Source of the DNA: Gnetum montanum
Taxonomy: Eukaryota > Streptophyta > Gnetopsida > Gnetales > Gnetaceae
Assembly (NCBI GenBank): GCA_015680685.1
Contig: MNCI01007684.1
Location: 178,697 to 242,696, forward strand
DNA: 64,000 nt
Direction of reading: 5' to 3'
Shown here one piece after another: positions 23,114 through 33,820 of this stretch. Within the stretch, counting starts at the first letter, position 1, and each line of letters opens with the position of its first letter. A program made the position numbers and the translations under genes. Below the pieces are notes generated by a model that was given only the letters and a program-made list of their open reading frames with translations, searched no databases and had not been told where the DNA came from.

Positions 23114-23203
23114 GCATGAGCAAGCCAGCATGACTTATCAGTGGCATGTGCAAGCTAGCGTGACCTATCAGTAGCATGTGCAAGCCAGCGTGACCAATAG
23201 GGG
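23114..23203 (-). repeat. Three tandem 30-bp units in TE-C leader
   Basis: Units start at 23114, 23144 and 23174 and read gcatgtgcaagccagcgtga followed by cctatcagta with few changes. They lie ~120 bp inside the element from the primer-binding site. Confidence 0.8.
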
Positions 23204-23306
23204 TCAACGTGAGTAGCTTAAGCTAGGCTTTAGTTTCAACACTTGATCCATGTAATGTTTAATAGGCAATTTGATCAGCATTTTTATTAAATGGAAAACA
23301 AGTTCG

Positions 23307-23324
23307 GCCCTCCTTCTAGCGCCA
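23307..23324 (-). other. TE-C primer-binding site
   Basis: On the minus strand it reads TGGCGCTAGAAGGAGGGC, five bases (gaaaa) after the GATACA end of the 5' LTR. TE-H has the same site with two changes and the same 5-base gap. Confidence 0.85.
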
Positions 23325-23329
23325 TTTTC

Positions 23330-24938
23330 TGTATCATTCGAAATCGTCGGCGTAAGGTTGGAGGAAAACGAACGCTAAAAGATCTCTGGAGAGATATAGA
23401 TAACCCTGCCTTCACATGTGGGTAAGCTGGAAAAATGAAGGCAAAGTGCCTTGGATGGTCTGCATGCAAATCAACCAAGGAATTCCCTGAGCTTAAGCTA
23501 TGGCTAGCGCTGGGGTTATCGTAAACAGTGTAAATAGAATGTAAATGGAATGCAAATAATGACACGAAATGTAAACAGAGCACACAGCATAAACAAAGAC
23601 TGAATTGTAAATGAAGCATGAATAGAAATATATTGTAAATAAAGTGTAAATAGAGTAAACAATAAAAATGAAAGTCAATAATGAAACTATATTGTATTGT
23701 TTAACAAGAGTGCACCGCTCAAAACGTAGTTCCAAGTCTGGATTGCAAATCAGACGTTAAGCTCTGATGTGTGGTGTTTGCCAGCACTGGGGATCACGTG
23801 CATCCAGGCTCAGGATTGTTGGTTTTCATTCTCCAAAATTTTCAACCCCGTTTACCTCAATGAACAGGGTATTTATACATTTTTCTAGGCTCGGGAGTAG
23901 GATTCATGAATGAGATCAATGACTATGAGATCCACAAAAAATGGATTTTGTGATAGGTGTACATAAGTAGAATACATTCTAGACCGGATGCACTGTATAT
24001 TACAATCGCAAGCTGGCTTACACCCATGGAAGTAGCGTAAGAGCTTGACAAGCTCACAGATGATGAGGATTACAATGAAAATTTACAACGAATTCCAAGA
24101 GGGATTGACCCTGGCTTGCTTGAAACTTCATGGTCCTTTGAATCGACTGCTACAAGATGTTGATTTGAGTGGTTTGGTGGCTGTTTGAGGCATCCCTGCA
24201 TGACCAGGGCTCCCAACGTGAGTTTATTTGGTCCTGGCCTATCCTCAGCATCACCCCAGCATGACCAACTAGAAGTGACACATTTTGAGCTAAATTTTGA
24301 CCTCTGATGCCTATTCTTTGAAGTGCAACTACTGCCTGCTCTCTAGGGTGGTCTAGATGCTGAATTTGAGTTTGTTCATGCCTTGATTTGGGTTATTTTG
24401 GCAACTCGCACTAGGCTTACGCTATCAGCGTGACCCCAGCATGACCACAGCATGACCAAGCCAAAATGCCTTATTTCATACCTAAATCTTGATTTTCTGG
24501 AGCCTATGAACAAGTAGAACTGTTGCCTATCCTTGGGGGTTGAGTTGATGTTGGAAATTATGCTTGGAACTACTTGATTTGACCTATTTTTGTTTGGTCA
24601 TGTTGGGCTTACGCTGTCAGTGTGACCCCAGCGTAAGCATTGAAAACGATGTATTTTCAAGCCCGAAATCAAGATTCTAAGGGCTAGGACCTAGAGTAAT
24701 CATTAGTGGACCTCGAGGGGGCCTTATACCCTTGAAATTAGGCCATTTTGACGTTGTTTTAGGGCACTCATGTTGGACTCATGCTGCCAGCGTGACCTGG
24801 GTGTGAGTGACCAAAATCGCATGTTTTTGAACCTGAAATTGGGATTCTAGATGCTGGGACTTGAGGTATTCATTAGGGACCTCGAGGGGGCCTTGTACCC
24901 TCGAAATTAGGCCATTTTAATACTATTTTGAGGTTGTT
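23330..24938 (-). repeat. TE-C 5' LTR, truncated in U3
   Basis: It starts tgtatcattcgaaatc, is closely similar to 16275 onward, and carries the TATA box at 23880-23869. Only two of the ~175-bp units are present, and similarity stops near 24938 (gaggttgttcatg) instead of reaching the TGAAACACC terminus. Confidence 0.85.
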
Positions 24939-25804
24939 CATGCTACACATTATCTACTACTCGCTTCTCACCTCCATGTATCACTACTACCACTTGACAC
25001 CATTGACACTAACTGCCATGCATTATTGTTCACACCTGCTACTCATTGCTTGTTGCTACAAATTTGCTGCTGATGCATACTACCACCACCTTCACTCACT
25101 GCCACATGCCACTGCTACCACTAACATGCATTATTTTTTGTCACCGTTGTGCACTGGTATTTATCATCACTGACATGTGCCATCATTTGCACCTACTAGC
25201 ACTATTTGTCATTGCCACACACTACTTGCAACTCCTGCATGACCATTTCCTACAGCTCCCACATGATTGCTAGCTGCAACATCTCCCACATCACTTTTCA
25301 CTCGCTAATAGTAAGAGAGAGCAAGGCCCATAGATGATGTTTGTTTTCCCACCTTGTCATCATCATAGGTTCTACCTTAGCTATCATGTGCTACTTGCCA
25401 CTTGCTACTGTGTGCTACCTACCATCCATTGTCACGTGTCACCTGGTAATCACCATATACTATTGTCGATCTTGACATTGTGCTCTTGTTGTTGCTCATT
25501 GCTTATCACCACATGACTGCTACCTATAACATCTACTTTCGTTGTTGCATGTTGCTGACATGCCTGTCATTGCTAGAAAAAGGGAGGCCAAGATCTTGAT
25601 TCACCCCATTGTTCCTCCTACTGCTTTTATAAGCAGTTTTCTTCTAGTTTCATTAAATGCCCACATGGCAGGTTTGCCACCACATTTTCCACCAATGCAT
25701 AATGTCACCACCATGTGAAACGTCCGCTACTCTATGCCCATTAGTTTAAAGTTCTTTGAGAGTGATGGAAGCTTTTTAATTTGAAACTATTATGGAAGGA
25801 TAAT
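24939..25804. repeat. CAC/TGC-rich degenerate tract
   Basis: The plus strand is an irregular string of ccactg, acatgc, gctac and catcac words up to about 25560, without a fixed period. Similar words on the opposite strand occur in the extra part of the TE-H 3' LTR (61590-61830), so this may be a decayed piece of a related LTR on the minus strand. The open frames at 24928-25516 come from the biased composition. From 25560 to 25804 no feature is recognised. Confidence 0.4.
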
Positions 25805-26376
25805 TCAAGTTGTGCAATTAAAATTATTTCCCATGATGGCCTTTATCTATGTTGAGTTATATTTCAAGCTACAAAATAATTTCAAGTAGACTTCATTGGA
25901 CATGTCATACACTAGGCCAGAGCTAACTGCCTTATTTTGATCTACATGACCTAAACCATAGTTGAAGGAGGCCAACTTCTCCATGAAATAAATTCATAAT
26001 GTTTGTCCTATCAATGTCCATTCTTGTGGTTGTGGATAAGATTGTACACTTGATGGCTAGTAGACTCCATCGTGGGTGTGCTCCCCTTAACAAGGCTATA
26101 ACATCAAAGATGTGTGGGCAAGACATGGAAGTTCTAAGAACAATGTTAAAATCCATGTGTCTTTTGTCAAAGGAAAAGCCTATGGGAGATGATGCTTTGG
26201 AATATGCTACAAGAATGTTTAGCCTTGGAGTTGTTATATTAGACTTTAGTATATTGTGTGTAAGACTATTTGGTCCTTGAGATGAGAAGGATGCCATCAT
26301 TGGGGTAGCTATTGTATCCAATTTTGTAGTTGCATATATATTGGGTAAAATGAAGAAACCACTTTTTATTTAGTGA
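25805..26376 (-). pseudogene. Subtilisin-like serine protease (subtilase) fragment
   Basis: This is the only clear host-gene sequence. On the minus strand from ~26360: FILPNIYATTKLDT, MMASFSSQGPNSLTHNILK, LNILVAYSKASSP, FDKRHMDFNI, then RTSMSCPHIFDVIALL and HPRWSLLAIKCTILSTT. This matches the C-terminal half of a plant subtilase catalytic domain, where the catalytic Ser lies in GTSMSCPH; here the Gly is Arg but the Ser is kept. After GEV (near 25974) the frame shifts and continues as ASFNYGLGHVDQNKAVSSG, LVYDMSNEVYLKLFCSLKYN, then a stop at 25847-25849, and IKAIMGNNFNCTT. The Asp and His of the triad and the prodomain are absent. It is a truncated, frameshifted relic of a secreted protease gene. 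The plus-strand ORF 26002-26280 is its shadow. Confidence 0.87.
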
Positions 26377-26702
26377 TCCTAAATGAGATAGGTGGCTATA
26401 AATATGCATGAGGCACTGCATTCATGCTTAAATACTTTTAATATTTTACAATATAAATTGCACCACCATGCCCTCTTCGTTGCATCACTGTAATGTAACT
26501 TGGTGACTACATGGCTTGACAGCTCACCCGCACTGCTAAACTGCCACGTGTTCTACAACATAAGAGCATGTCCATATACAGAGACATAGAATACAACATC
26601 ATCCATGAAGTAGTTACTATATATCAATTTTTCTATCTCTATTTCTCCCTCTCTATTTCTCTTGCTCTCTCATGGATTCCCATTGCTACATCGCCTCTCT
26701 CT
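26377..26702. other. Spacer between subtilase relic and repeat R
   Basis: Mostly AT-rich, ending in a CT-rich tract (26630-26720, ctctatttctccctctct). No gene is seen. Confidence 0.4.
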
Positions 26703-26843
26703 CTCTCACACTCCCTCCAACAACTCCTTAGTGGAGTAGCCACTTTACTTAAAGGATCAAACTAGTGCTAGTGCTAGTGCTAAAAATGGAGGTAGAAGTG
26801 GTGGAGGATTCGACTATGCTGAAGTACCACAAGGAAGGGGATT

Positions 26844-27062
26844 ATGGTAGGCATTGTAGTTGCAGGAGAAAGCTTCCTTACCAGAGCACTGGCTGCTAAG
26901 ATAACATTGCTAAAGAAATCAAGTTCAGGATTCACTGCTATCAATGATGCTAGCACTGAGTTTCTTCTTGATATTACTAGCAGTAATGTCACCTTACATC
27001 ATAGAATCATAATTAGAGATATGTCAAACATTCCTCTCTTTAATGTGAGATCCAAGGTTTAC
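26844..27062 (+). other. Candidate conserved exon in repeat R, unrecognised
   Basis: A 73-residue open frame starts MVGIVVAGESFLTRALAAKI and continues LLKKSSSGFTAINDASTEFL. Copy 3 of R at 63348 onward reads MACIVVAGESIVTKELATKI then LLRKLGSRFTTIN before a frame change, and copy 2 at 43630 reads MTCIVIVGESFLTK. The amino-acid level similarity in the same frame may only reflect DNA similarity. I do not recognise a family and cannot say whether it was ever translated. Confidence 0.25.
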
Positions 27063-27154
27063 TAATTCTCCTACCATTTTCCTTCCTAATTGTCTTTTGA
27101 TTTTTTTCTCACTTTAATTATGAATCCCTCTCATTTGGTTCTATATTATTACTT

Positions 27155-27159
27155 ATTAT
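27155..27159. repeat. TE-D target-site duplication, left copy
   Basis: ATTAT, identical to 33821-33825 on the other side of TE-D. Confidence 0.85.
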
Positions 27160-28008
27160 TAATGAGTGGTGAGGTGCCCCTACACTCAACCATACGAATA
27201 TGATTGTTACACGCACGATCCAATCGAACTCTGCTAACGGACTAGTTATGGCATCTAGACAGTTAGCCTTAGGTCGTAGTTCATTGTCTTCCCACCTAGA
27301 CTAGTATTAGCTTTGTCATGTATGGTTTAGTATAGAGTGAGGTGTATGATGGGTTTCTAATCTAATGCTACTCCTGAAGGCAATGGAAAGTAATATTATC
27401 TAAGCTAAGGGAGAAAGGGTGAGAGAATCTAAACTAGCCTAAGTGCGATTAGCATCCATTCCTTGATTATTTGTACACATCTTGGACTTCATGCATGACT
27501 ACCACTGGGATTAGAAAGTGCAGATCCTAGGTATGCTACTGGGTTACCAAGTAGTCGCACTCAAACTCTTGTAATCAAGTTGTACTTATTCCCCATTTTA
27601 ACATGAGTTTAAGGATGAGAGGGATTAACTAGGAAAGTAGTAAATAAAAATTAATTAAATAATTAAACTAAGTGAATGATACAATGATGAAGTAATATCG
27701 ATCTTTATTGTCGATCATGTACATGTCCAAGTATGTCACACTTGAATAAAGGATGTCGTACAATTACATTCACCACACTGTGGGCATACACTGGGAAATA
27801 ATTCTAACTTTAAGAAGGAAAAACTGCAAGAGTTTGGGTGAGGAACTAAAAACTAGATCTCCAAACTCATCTGTCTACCTCTTATTTATAAATGAGAAGA
27901 TAGGGTGCGATATCATGTATGCGATATCGCTAGTTGCCCTGCGATATCACGTCAGATGCGATATCACAGGTGCGTTATCGTGGCTGTCAGCAATTTCATG
28001 ACTCATCA
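27160..28008 (-). repeat. TE-D 3' LTR
   Basis: It starts taatgagtgg (the TG end mutated to TA, as in its partner) and ends gactcatca. A TATA-type box in element sense lies at 27890-27883 (tataaata). U3 holds an array of GCGATATC words (27907-27979). Confidence 0.92.
27907..27979 (-). promoter_or_regulatory. GCGATATC array in TE-D U3
   Basis: GCGATATC occurs at 27907, 27921, 27941 and 27958, and once as GCGTTATC at 27972, with spacings of 14, 20, 17 and 14 bases. It lies at the upstream (U3) end of the LTR, ahead of the TATA-like box in element sense, where enhancers of LTR promoters usually sit. The 5' LTR has the matching array at 33708-33800. Confidence 0.6.
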
Positions 28009-28022
28009 TACCCCCATGATTG
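28009..28022 (-). other. TE-D polypurine tract
   Basis: On the minus strand it reads CAATCATGGGGGTA directly before the 3' LTR. Confidence 0.75.
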
Positions 28023-28199
28023 AATGAAAACTCATCCTCGAGTTAAACTAAGCCCAAGCTCCATTGATTACACAGTGGATAGGTATGGGATTATTGACTA
28101 GCTAGAATGGATTCATGCTGTAGTGTGGAGTTAGAAAAAAATTGAGACACAACACAAAAGAAAATCCTATGATTACAAAATTGGATGGAACTCATGTAG

Positions 28200-28932
28200 T
28201 TCCTGGTGACAGTGGCTCCTCCATGGGTGTCTTTTCCTTTTCTTGTGCTCTAGGTCTTGGGATTTGATGGTGTTGATGTATGGCCTAGATTTTCTCCCCT
28301 TGTAAGGCCTTGAGTGCCTTGGCATGCGCTTAAGTTTGCACTTGTGTCATAGAGGCACCCCAGTCAACCTTCTCTTTTTCTTCTACCACCCTTTTATTCT
28401 CTATCAATAGTTTATTAGGTTGCTTGGTTCTGAAGGTGTCGAGCTGATTCTAAACAACCTTTGGTCCTGTATTCGGAAGGTTTAATACTTCTGAAATGGC
28501 TTAAATAGAGAAATTAAAAGTCACACCACAATTATTCATTGTGGTTCCTTTTTCTTTATTGTGCCAAAATTGATACATTTTCCCTAAGTACTAGGCACCA
28601 CTTTCAGAGAGGGTAGGCAATAATGGGGATCCTTTGAGGTGATCCCTAATGACCTCTAGAGTAAATTCTGTAAAAGGTCCAAAGTTTAATTCCATGATCA
28701 CTATAGTGAATTTGGACCTTTCATATGTGAGATATTGTCCTTTTTTAGATGCTATAGTAGCTCCTCGTTCTGCTTGCCTTGATTGTATAGCAGTAGGGTC
28801 TTCTTGGTAGATACTAAATGATTATTCCTCCTGCTATGCATATTATCTAGCAAGATCTTATCTTTTACCTCTTCTAGGTTATTTCATCACACATTAAGAA
28901 GGACCTTCCTATTGTCGACGTTTCGGGACCAT
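28200..28932 (-). pseudogene. TE-D ORF3, shortened plant transposon-type ORF
   Basis: A possible start codon at 28932 follows TGATTGCAG directly. Further on the frame reads MELNFGPFTEFTLEVIRDHL, SPLLPTLSESGA, a stop, then YLGKMYQFWHNKEKGTTMNN and later a Lys/Glu-rich tail (IENKRVVEEKEKVDW). The ELNFGPF and YQFWHNKE blocks match ORF3 of TE-A and TE-E. The following conserved part (IYLEIEKWF...FPCLIKKL in TE-A) is missing here, so it is a shortened form. At least two stops and probable frame changes interrupt it. The function is unknown. Confidence 0.65.
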
Positions 28933-30400
28933 CTGCAATCACAGGGGGCCAATCGTTAGTAAGGTTGTTACCAAAGTTAGGTTATACCTTACTGCTTGCC
29001 TTAATAGATTTACTTTATTTCTGTGTGATGTTAATTATTGGAAGGACATGTCCTTGAAAGATTATAATGTTGAGTCCTCTTTGCTAAGGTTGTTTCCAAA
29101 TTTAATTTTCTGGTATAGCTAAAGGGATGAAATTATTTTTGACAGATTTTATTCTTAATTTACAACTCATTACCCTTAAAGATGTCCTTAGGGCAATGAT
29201 GAATTTCAAAAAATTTATGCACCAAACAATTTATGCACTATTCAGCATGTGCCCCTCCCCCACGACTAAGTTGAACACTCTAGGTTCAAGTAGGTTCAAA
29301 CGGAATGAAAATCGGAGTACCAGGGAGCAAGTTATGGATATGAAAGCAAGGGATGCGCAATCGCAAGTCGTAGAGAGGAATTTGAAAAACTTCCCCTGCA
29401 TGAACAGTTGCAAATGATGTTGATTAGCACAGGGGGGTCATGTATATATATTTTCATCAAAGTTAGGGCACTTAGAGAATGCACCAAATTTTTAATATTT
29501 CTTGGAAATTAAACAATGTAAACTAAGGACATCTGGATGATTGTTAAAGGGTTCCAAGGTAATTAGATGGTTTGGAAGGCATGAATAATGATCTGTGGGC
29601 TTTATCAAGAAGAACCTTGTGTGGTAAAGAAAAAGGTCATGTAATGGTACATAGGAACATTATTATTCAGAGGGATAGTAGTAGGGAAAGAAAATTGTTT
29701 GAAAATTATGCTAAGGGTAAGAAATGGTGTGTGTGAGCTATGTCATAAGTGAAGATTACAAAAGATTACACAAGTGGGTCCTCCCAAAAGTAGGTTCCTA
29801 CCTATAATGCCCTTGTGTAACCACACTTACAGTGTCCATGGGTACTAGAAGGGTTAAATGTAATCTGCACTAATTCCACAAAACACACACATGTAATTAT
29901 CATCGAAATGAGGTAAGAATTCTATGTTACACACAACACGAGCTACAATTACACGAACAGTGAGATGAGATGAAGTATAGAAGGGATTGTAGAGATTGGG
30001 ACATGAGGTAACTGACCCAGGGCATAGTGAATCCTACATGAAATGCATGATTAACATGTTATTAACCCATCATTCCAAGATTACGACCAAGTCCGTTCCT
30101 CTGACTAGTGACATTACATTGTTTCATCCCATGATGAATGACTACGAGAGTACCATAACAACAAGGCATATGATCACTTGGCGTTTTATTCAAGGGAGAA
30201 GTGACTTTTTTTGTGGCACTTTTCTTTTCATTTTCTCTTTTTTTCCCTCTATCTTCTTCTTTTTTTAAATACTGAATCCATAGAAGCCACCAACCTTCAG
30301 GAATGGGTGCATGTCTTTCTAGTGGGACCCCCTGGAATAGCATTGGACTTTTGAGTGCCCTTTTGATTACTCTTACTCCCAATTATTCTTAGATCTGCAA
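28933..30400 (-). other. TE-D 3' untranslated region
   Basis: It is collinear with 40776-42030 of TE-E (for example the cacgactaagttgaacac, caagtgggtcctcccaa and gagatgagatgaa blocks). It ends in the acceptor-like TGATTGCAG at 28941-28933. No coding signal is seen. Confidence 0.6.
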
Positions 30401-31809
30401 GGATCTTGGTACGATCACGTTGCATGATAACTCCCATAGACGTCACCAAAGAGAATACGTAAGTCCCCTTGATGTCACACCCTAATCATTCCCTCTTCGT
30501 CCATCCTTCTTCATTCTAGGTACAATGAACACAAAATTAATTTTAAGTTTTTAAGAATGTCAAGAATATCAGTGTACCCTCGAACAGAACGTCTTATTTG
30601 TAGAGTGGATGAGTGGGTGTAATGGGCTCACTGTTACAAATAATTGATCACTCATGACTTAATAACATAGAAAACACCTCAACCAACGGTCCACATGAGT
30701 GTTTTATTCGTAGATGAGATTACTTATAAAAAGACAAAAATACCAAAAGACAAAAAGATAAAACAAAAAGTTGAAAAATGAAAAAATGGAAAATAAAAAG
30801 TTGTAAAATTAAAGAAAAATAAAAAATAGTTATTAATCCTGCTTGTCATTAGGATGGGGGTTATCCCCCATAACTAAAAGGTTGAGAACGGAAAGGATTA
30901 ATAAATGAAAGCTGACGATCCTTGCATGTTGAAAATATTGGAGCCTGGTCATACTTACCCCATCAGGGTTCACACACTTGATTATAGTAAGCATAGTGGG
31001 GTAATTTATATGATGTAGTTCCCGGATAACGAGTTGACCCACTATGATATTTGGGACTGTTAGATGGTATGAAAGGATCAAATTTTCACTCTCCATTCCT
31101 ATGTTAATTGGGACATGTGGTTGTTAGAGTGTGAGTTGGTGGCCCTGATGAGATTACATGAGGCGTTGGGTTCAAAGATAAGGGTGCACCACAGGGTTGG
31201 AGTTGTGCTAAGTTGGAGGGTGTAGTGGCCTTAGAATTGTGTTGTTCCTTCTTAGGGTCATTTCTAAAGAAGGGACACCTTCGATGTTGTTGAGGTCTCT
31301 CATTGTTGTTGGAAGTACTAGCACAAGTAATGTTCATGGGTTGTTGCTATGGTGCAGATACCTTAGGAACAGTTGGTGGCGATGTATAAGGAGGGAATGG
31401 ATGAGAATGTTGAAAATTAGGAGGAGCAGTGTAAGGTACATAAGGTAGTGGTTGTGTTGAAGGCATGGGCTAATAGTATTGAGGAGAATGGTACTGCAGT
31501 GAGATAAAGTGCATTGGCCCAGTTGGAGAAACAGGATGTTGAACAAGATAAGCATTTGGGTTCGGATGATACAAAGGGTGTCTCTAGTTTAATGGTGATC
31601 TCCCCCATGACTGGGATTTTTTTCACTGTGATTGAACACAATATCTCTATACGAACTCTGGATGTAACGTGTTTCCCCAATGCTCATGTAAATGTAACAA
31701 GATTGGGCATTGGCCCTTGGTGTGATCATACAAACATATGTTACATTCATATGTATGATTGGCAATTAAGTTCTTATTTTCCTTATCCCTTCTTTTTGAT
31801 TGCCACTGT
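30401..31809 (-). other. TE-D post-gag region, unrecognised
   Basis: Open pieces at 31096-30833 and 31680-31334 have no recognised motif and lie where protease to integrase would be in a full element. Their composition (His/Pro/Leu-rich) resembles the gag-protease linker of TE-A and TE-G. Pol has evidently been lost between here and the 3' untranslated region. Confidence 0.45.
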
Positions 31810-32600
31810 TTTGTCCTATTTCTTGTGTTGTTAAAACTCTATCTCCAATAATATCAATAAATTCTCCACACTTTTGATACATCCATTCCAACATCTTATT
31901 GATCTTTGCCTTGACTTCTTCTAATGATTGTTGTATTGGCAAAGATGATTCTTTCTCCTTGTGATAGGTTGATTTCTCCTTTTTATGATTATGGACCTTT
32001 GTTACGTTGATATTTTGGTCCCATTAATGTTTTCCAACACTCTCCCATCTATCCATTTCTCCTTCTTCTTTTTCTACTCGCTTAATAAGCTCTTGACCTT
32101 GATTAGTTTGTATAGTTGACCTTAGGCATACATTCCTAAGATCTCTCTGGTTTCATTACGTAGCCCATCAATGATATGGTACATTAGCCTTTCCTCAGAG
32201 AACCCATGGCCTAGACAATTGTTTAACAATGCGTAATATCTTTCTAAGGCCATGTCCAAGGGTTCATGTTTTTCTTGTTTCCATCCTTAGATTTGTTTCC
32301 TCAAGGCTGACACTCTTGCATAGGTTTGATATTTTTCATTAAAGAGTTCTACCATTGTTGACCAATGTTGTATTGAATTTGGTTTTAACAATCTATACCA
32401 TACTTTTGCTTGGCCAACGAGTGTCATAGGGAAGAGCTTGAGTTTCTTCCAACCACTATCAATGTTGTTCCATGCATAGGAATTATAGAAGGCTTGTAAA
32501 TGTTGATGCAGATCTAAGTCATAGCCTCCTAAAAAATTAGGGAAGTTGTTTAAATCAAGCCTGGGTAGACAGCTCTCTTTACAATGCCTACGTGAGATTC
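31810..32600 (-). pseudogene. TE-D gag, nearly intact core
   Basis: The minus-strand frame from ~32560 reads LDLNNFPNFLGGYDLDLHQH, LQAFYNSYAWNNIDSGWKKL, KLFPMTLVGQAKVWYRLLKP, IQHWSTMVELFNEKYQTYAR, then a stop at 32289-32287, GWKQEKHEPLDMALERYYAL, LGHGFSEERLMYHIIDGL and a stop at 32124-32122. This is the complete order of the gag capsid domain (H...F, FP.SL...A..WY, W......F...Y, Q..E.........RY..LL..C..HG......I..F..GL). The downstream part, KAKINKMLEWMYQKCGEFID, matches the VDQLWDSM segment of TE-A. It is better preserved than any gag in the window but has two internal stops. No methionine near the start of the open frame is evident. Confidence 0.85.
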
Positions 32601-32948
32601 AAACAGCCTCTTGTATTTGTGTTAGGCTTGTAGTGGCTAGTGGGGGTTCATCGTCATCAAGTAAGTTATGCCATTGTGCATTGGACGATGTTTCCTTCGT
32701 TTATGTTTATAAGAAACCCCCACTTCGGATTGCGTACTCCAATCTTCATTATCATCTAATTCGTTGGTTCTCCATTGAATTTCCTCACTAGGTATGGCAT
32801 TATTATAGTCTTGTAGGAGAGGCATGGTCGTGAGATTATGTGTGAATTTGTATGTGACTTTTTCATAATTATTTCTTCCTGAAAGATATATCATTAATTC
32901 CTATATAGTGACCTTGTATGATATAACTAATCTAGATAACTAGCACTG

Positions 32949-32966
32949 TCCCCAGAAATGGCACCA
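32949..32966 (-). other. TE-D primer-binding site
   Basis: On the minus strand it reads TGGTGCCATTTCTGGGGA, one base after the end of the 5' LTR. It matches 14 of 18 bases of the Athila/Tat-type TGGCGCCGTTGCCGGGGA site (tRNA-Asp). Confidence 0.85.
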
Positions 32967-32967
32967 A

Positions 32968-33820
32968 TAATGAGTGGCAAGTTACCCCTACACTCAATCA
33001 TACGAATACGAGCATTACACACACAATCCAATCGAACTCCCTAGACGGACTAGTTTTGGCATCTAGAAAGTTAGCCTGAGTTCGTAGTTCACTATCTTCC
33101 CACTTGGACTAGTATTAGATTTGTCACATATGGTTTAGTCTAGAGTGAGATGTATGATGGGTTTCTAATCTAATGCTAATCCTGAAGGCAATGAAAAGTA
33201 ATATTATCTAAGCTAAGGGAGAAAGGGTGAGAGAATCTAAATGATCCTAAGTGCGATGAGCATCCGTTCGTTGATTATCCGTACACATCTTGGACTTCAT
33301 GCACAACTACCATTGGGATTACCAAGCGTAGATCCTAGGTATACTATTGGATTACCAAGTAGTCACACTTAATCAAGTCGTACTCATTTCGAGTTTTAAC
33401 ATGAGTTTAAGGGTGAGAGAGATTAACAAGGAAAGTAGTAAATAAAAATTAATTAAATAATTAAACTAAGTGAATGCTACAATGATGAAGTAATCTCGAT
33501 CTTTATGGTTGGTCATGTGCATGTCCAAGTACGTCACACTCAAATAAAGGATGCCATACAATTACATTCACCACACTGCGGGCATACACTGGGAAATAAT
33601 TCTAACTCTAAGAAGGAAAAACAACAAGAGTTTGCGTAAGGAACTAGAAACTAGATCCCCAAACTCATCTATCTACCTCTTATTTATAGATGAGGAGACA
33701 GGCCGTGATATCACGTATACGATATTGCGGGTTGTGTTGTGATGTCGTGTATGCGATATCACATTAGATGCGATATCGTGGGTGTGTTATCGCGACTGTC
33801 AGCAATTTCATGACTCATCA
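32968..33820 (-). repeat. TE-D 5' LTR
   Basis: It starts taatgagtgg and ends gactcatca, parallel to 27160-28008. A TATA-like box in element sense is at 33690-33681 (tctataaata). Confidence 0.93.

Larger units (their letters stand above)
16275..24938 (-). mobile_element. TE-C: Tat-like gypsy element, gag and protease only
   Basis: Two related long repeats (16275-18261 and 23330-24938) flank an internal region read on the minus strand. A primer-binding site of the TGGCGCTAGAAGGAGGG type lies at 23324-23307, followed by gag, a zinc-knuckle-like piece, a 10-residue repeat array and a protease. Between the protease (to ~20030) and the polypurine tract (18275) only 1.75 kb remains, too little for RT and integrase, and none is seen. 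So the element is a non-autonomous or deleted derivative. The 5' LTR is cut at its U3 end near 24938, which explains the lack of a target-site duplication. Confidence 0.85.
26703..27159. repeat. Repeat R, copy 1, left part
   Basis: It begins near the block tccctccaacaactcctta and runs to the TE-D insertion point. It is closely similar to 63205-63655 over its whole length (shared blocks gcattgtagttgcaggagaaag and cttacatcatagaatcata), and a ~90-bp part is found again at 43620-43712. R is present three times in the window and looks like a duplicated unit of host DNA. Confidence 0.82.
27160..33820 (-). mobile_element. TE-D: Athila-like element with gag and ORF3 but no pol
   Basis: Two LTRs of 849 and 853 bp, roughly 90 percent alike by eye, flank a 5-kb internal region read on the minus strand. 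ATTAT is duplicated on both sides. The order is 5' LTR, primer-binding site, gag, unrecognised spacer, 3' untranslated region with splice-acceptor-like site, ORF3, polypurine tract, 3' LTR. No protease, RT, RNase H or integrase is seen, so it would depend on a partner such as a TE-G-like element. The uninterrupted copy of the target is present at 63641-63680. Confidence 0.93.

Noticed and set aside
24928-25516. His/Cys-rich frames in the CAC/TGC tract
   Set aside because: Several frames are open together in a repetitive tract; no conserved motif and no likely start context.
24939-25560. Minisatellite or CRISPR-like array
   Set aside because: There is no fixed unit length, and no repeat-spacer order; the words are only loosely alike.
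25999-26280. 93-residue plus-strand frame
   Set aside because: It is the reverse strand of the subtilase relic, whose motifs are unmistakable.
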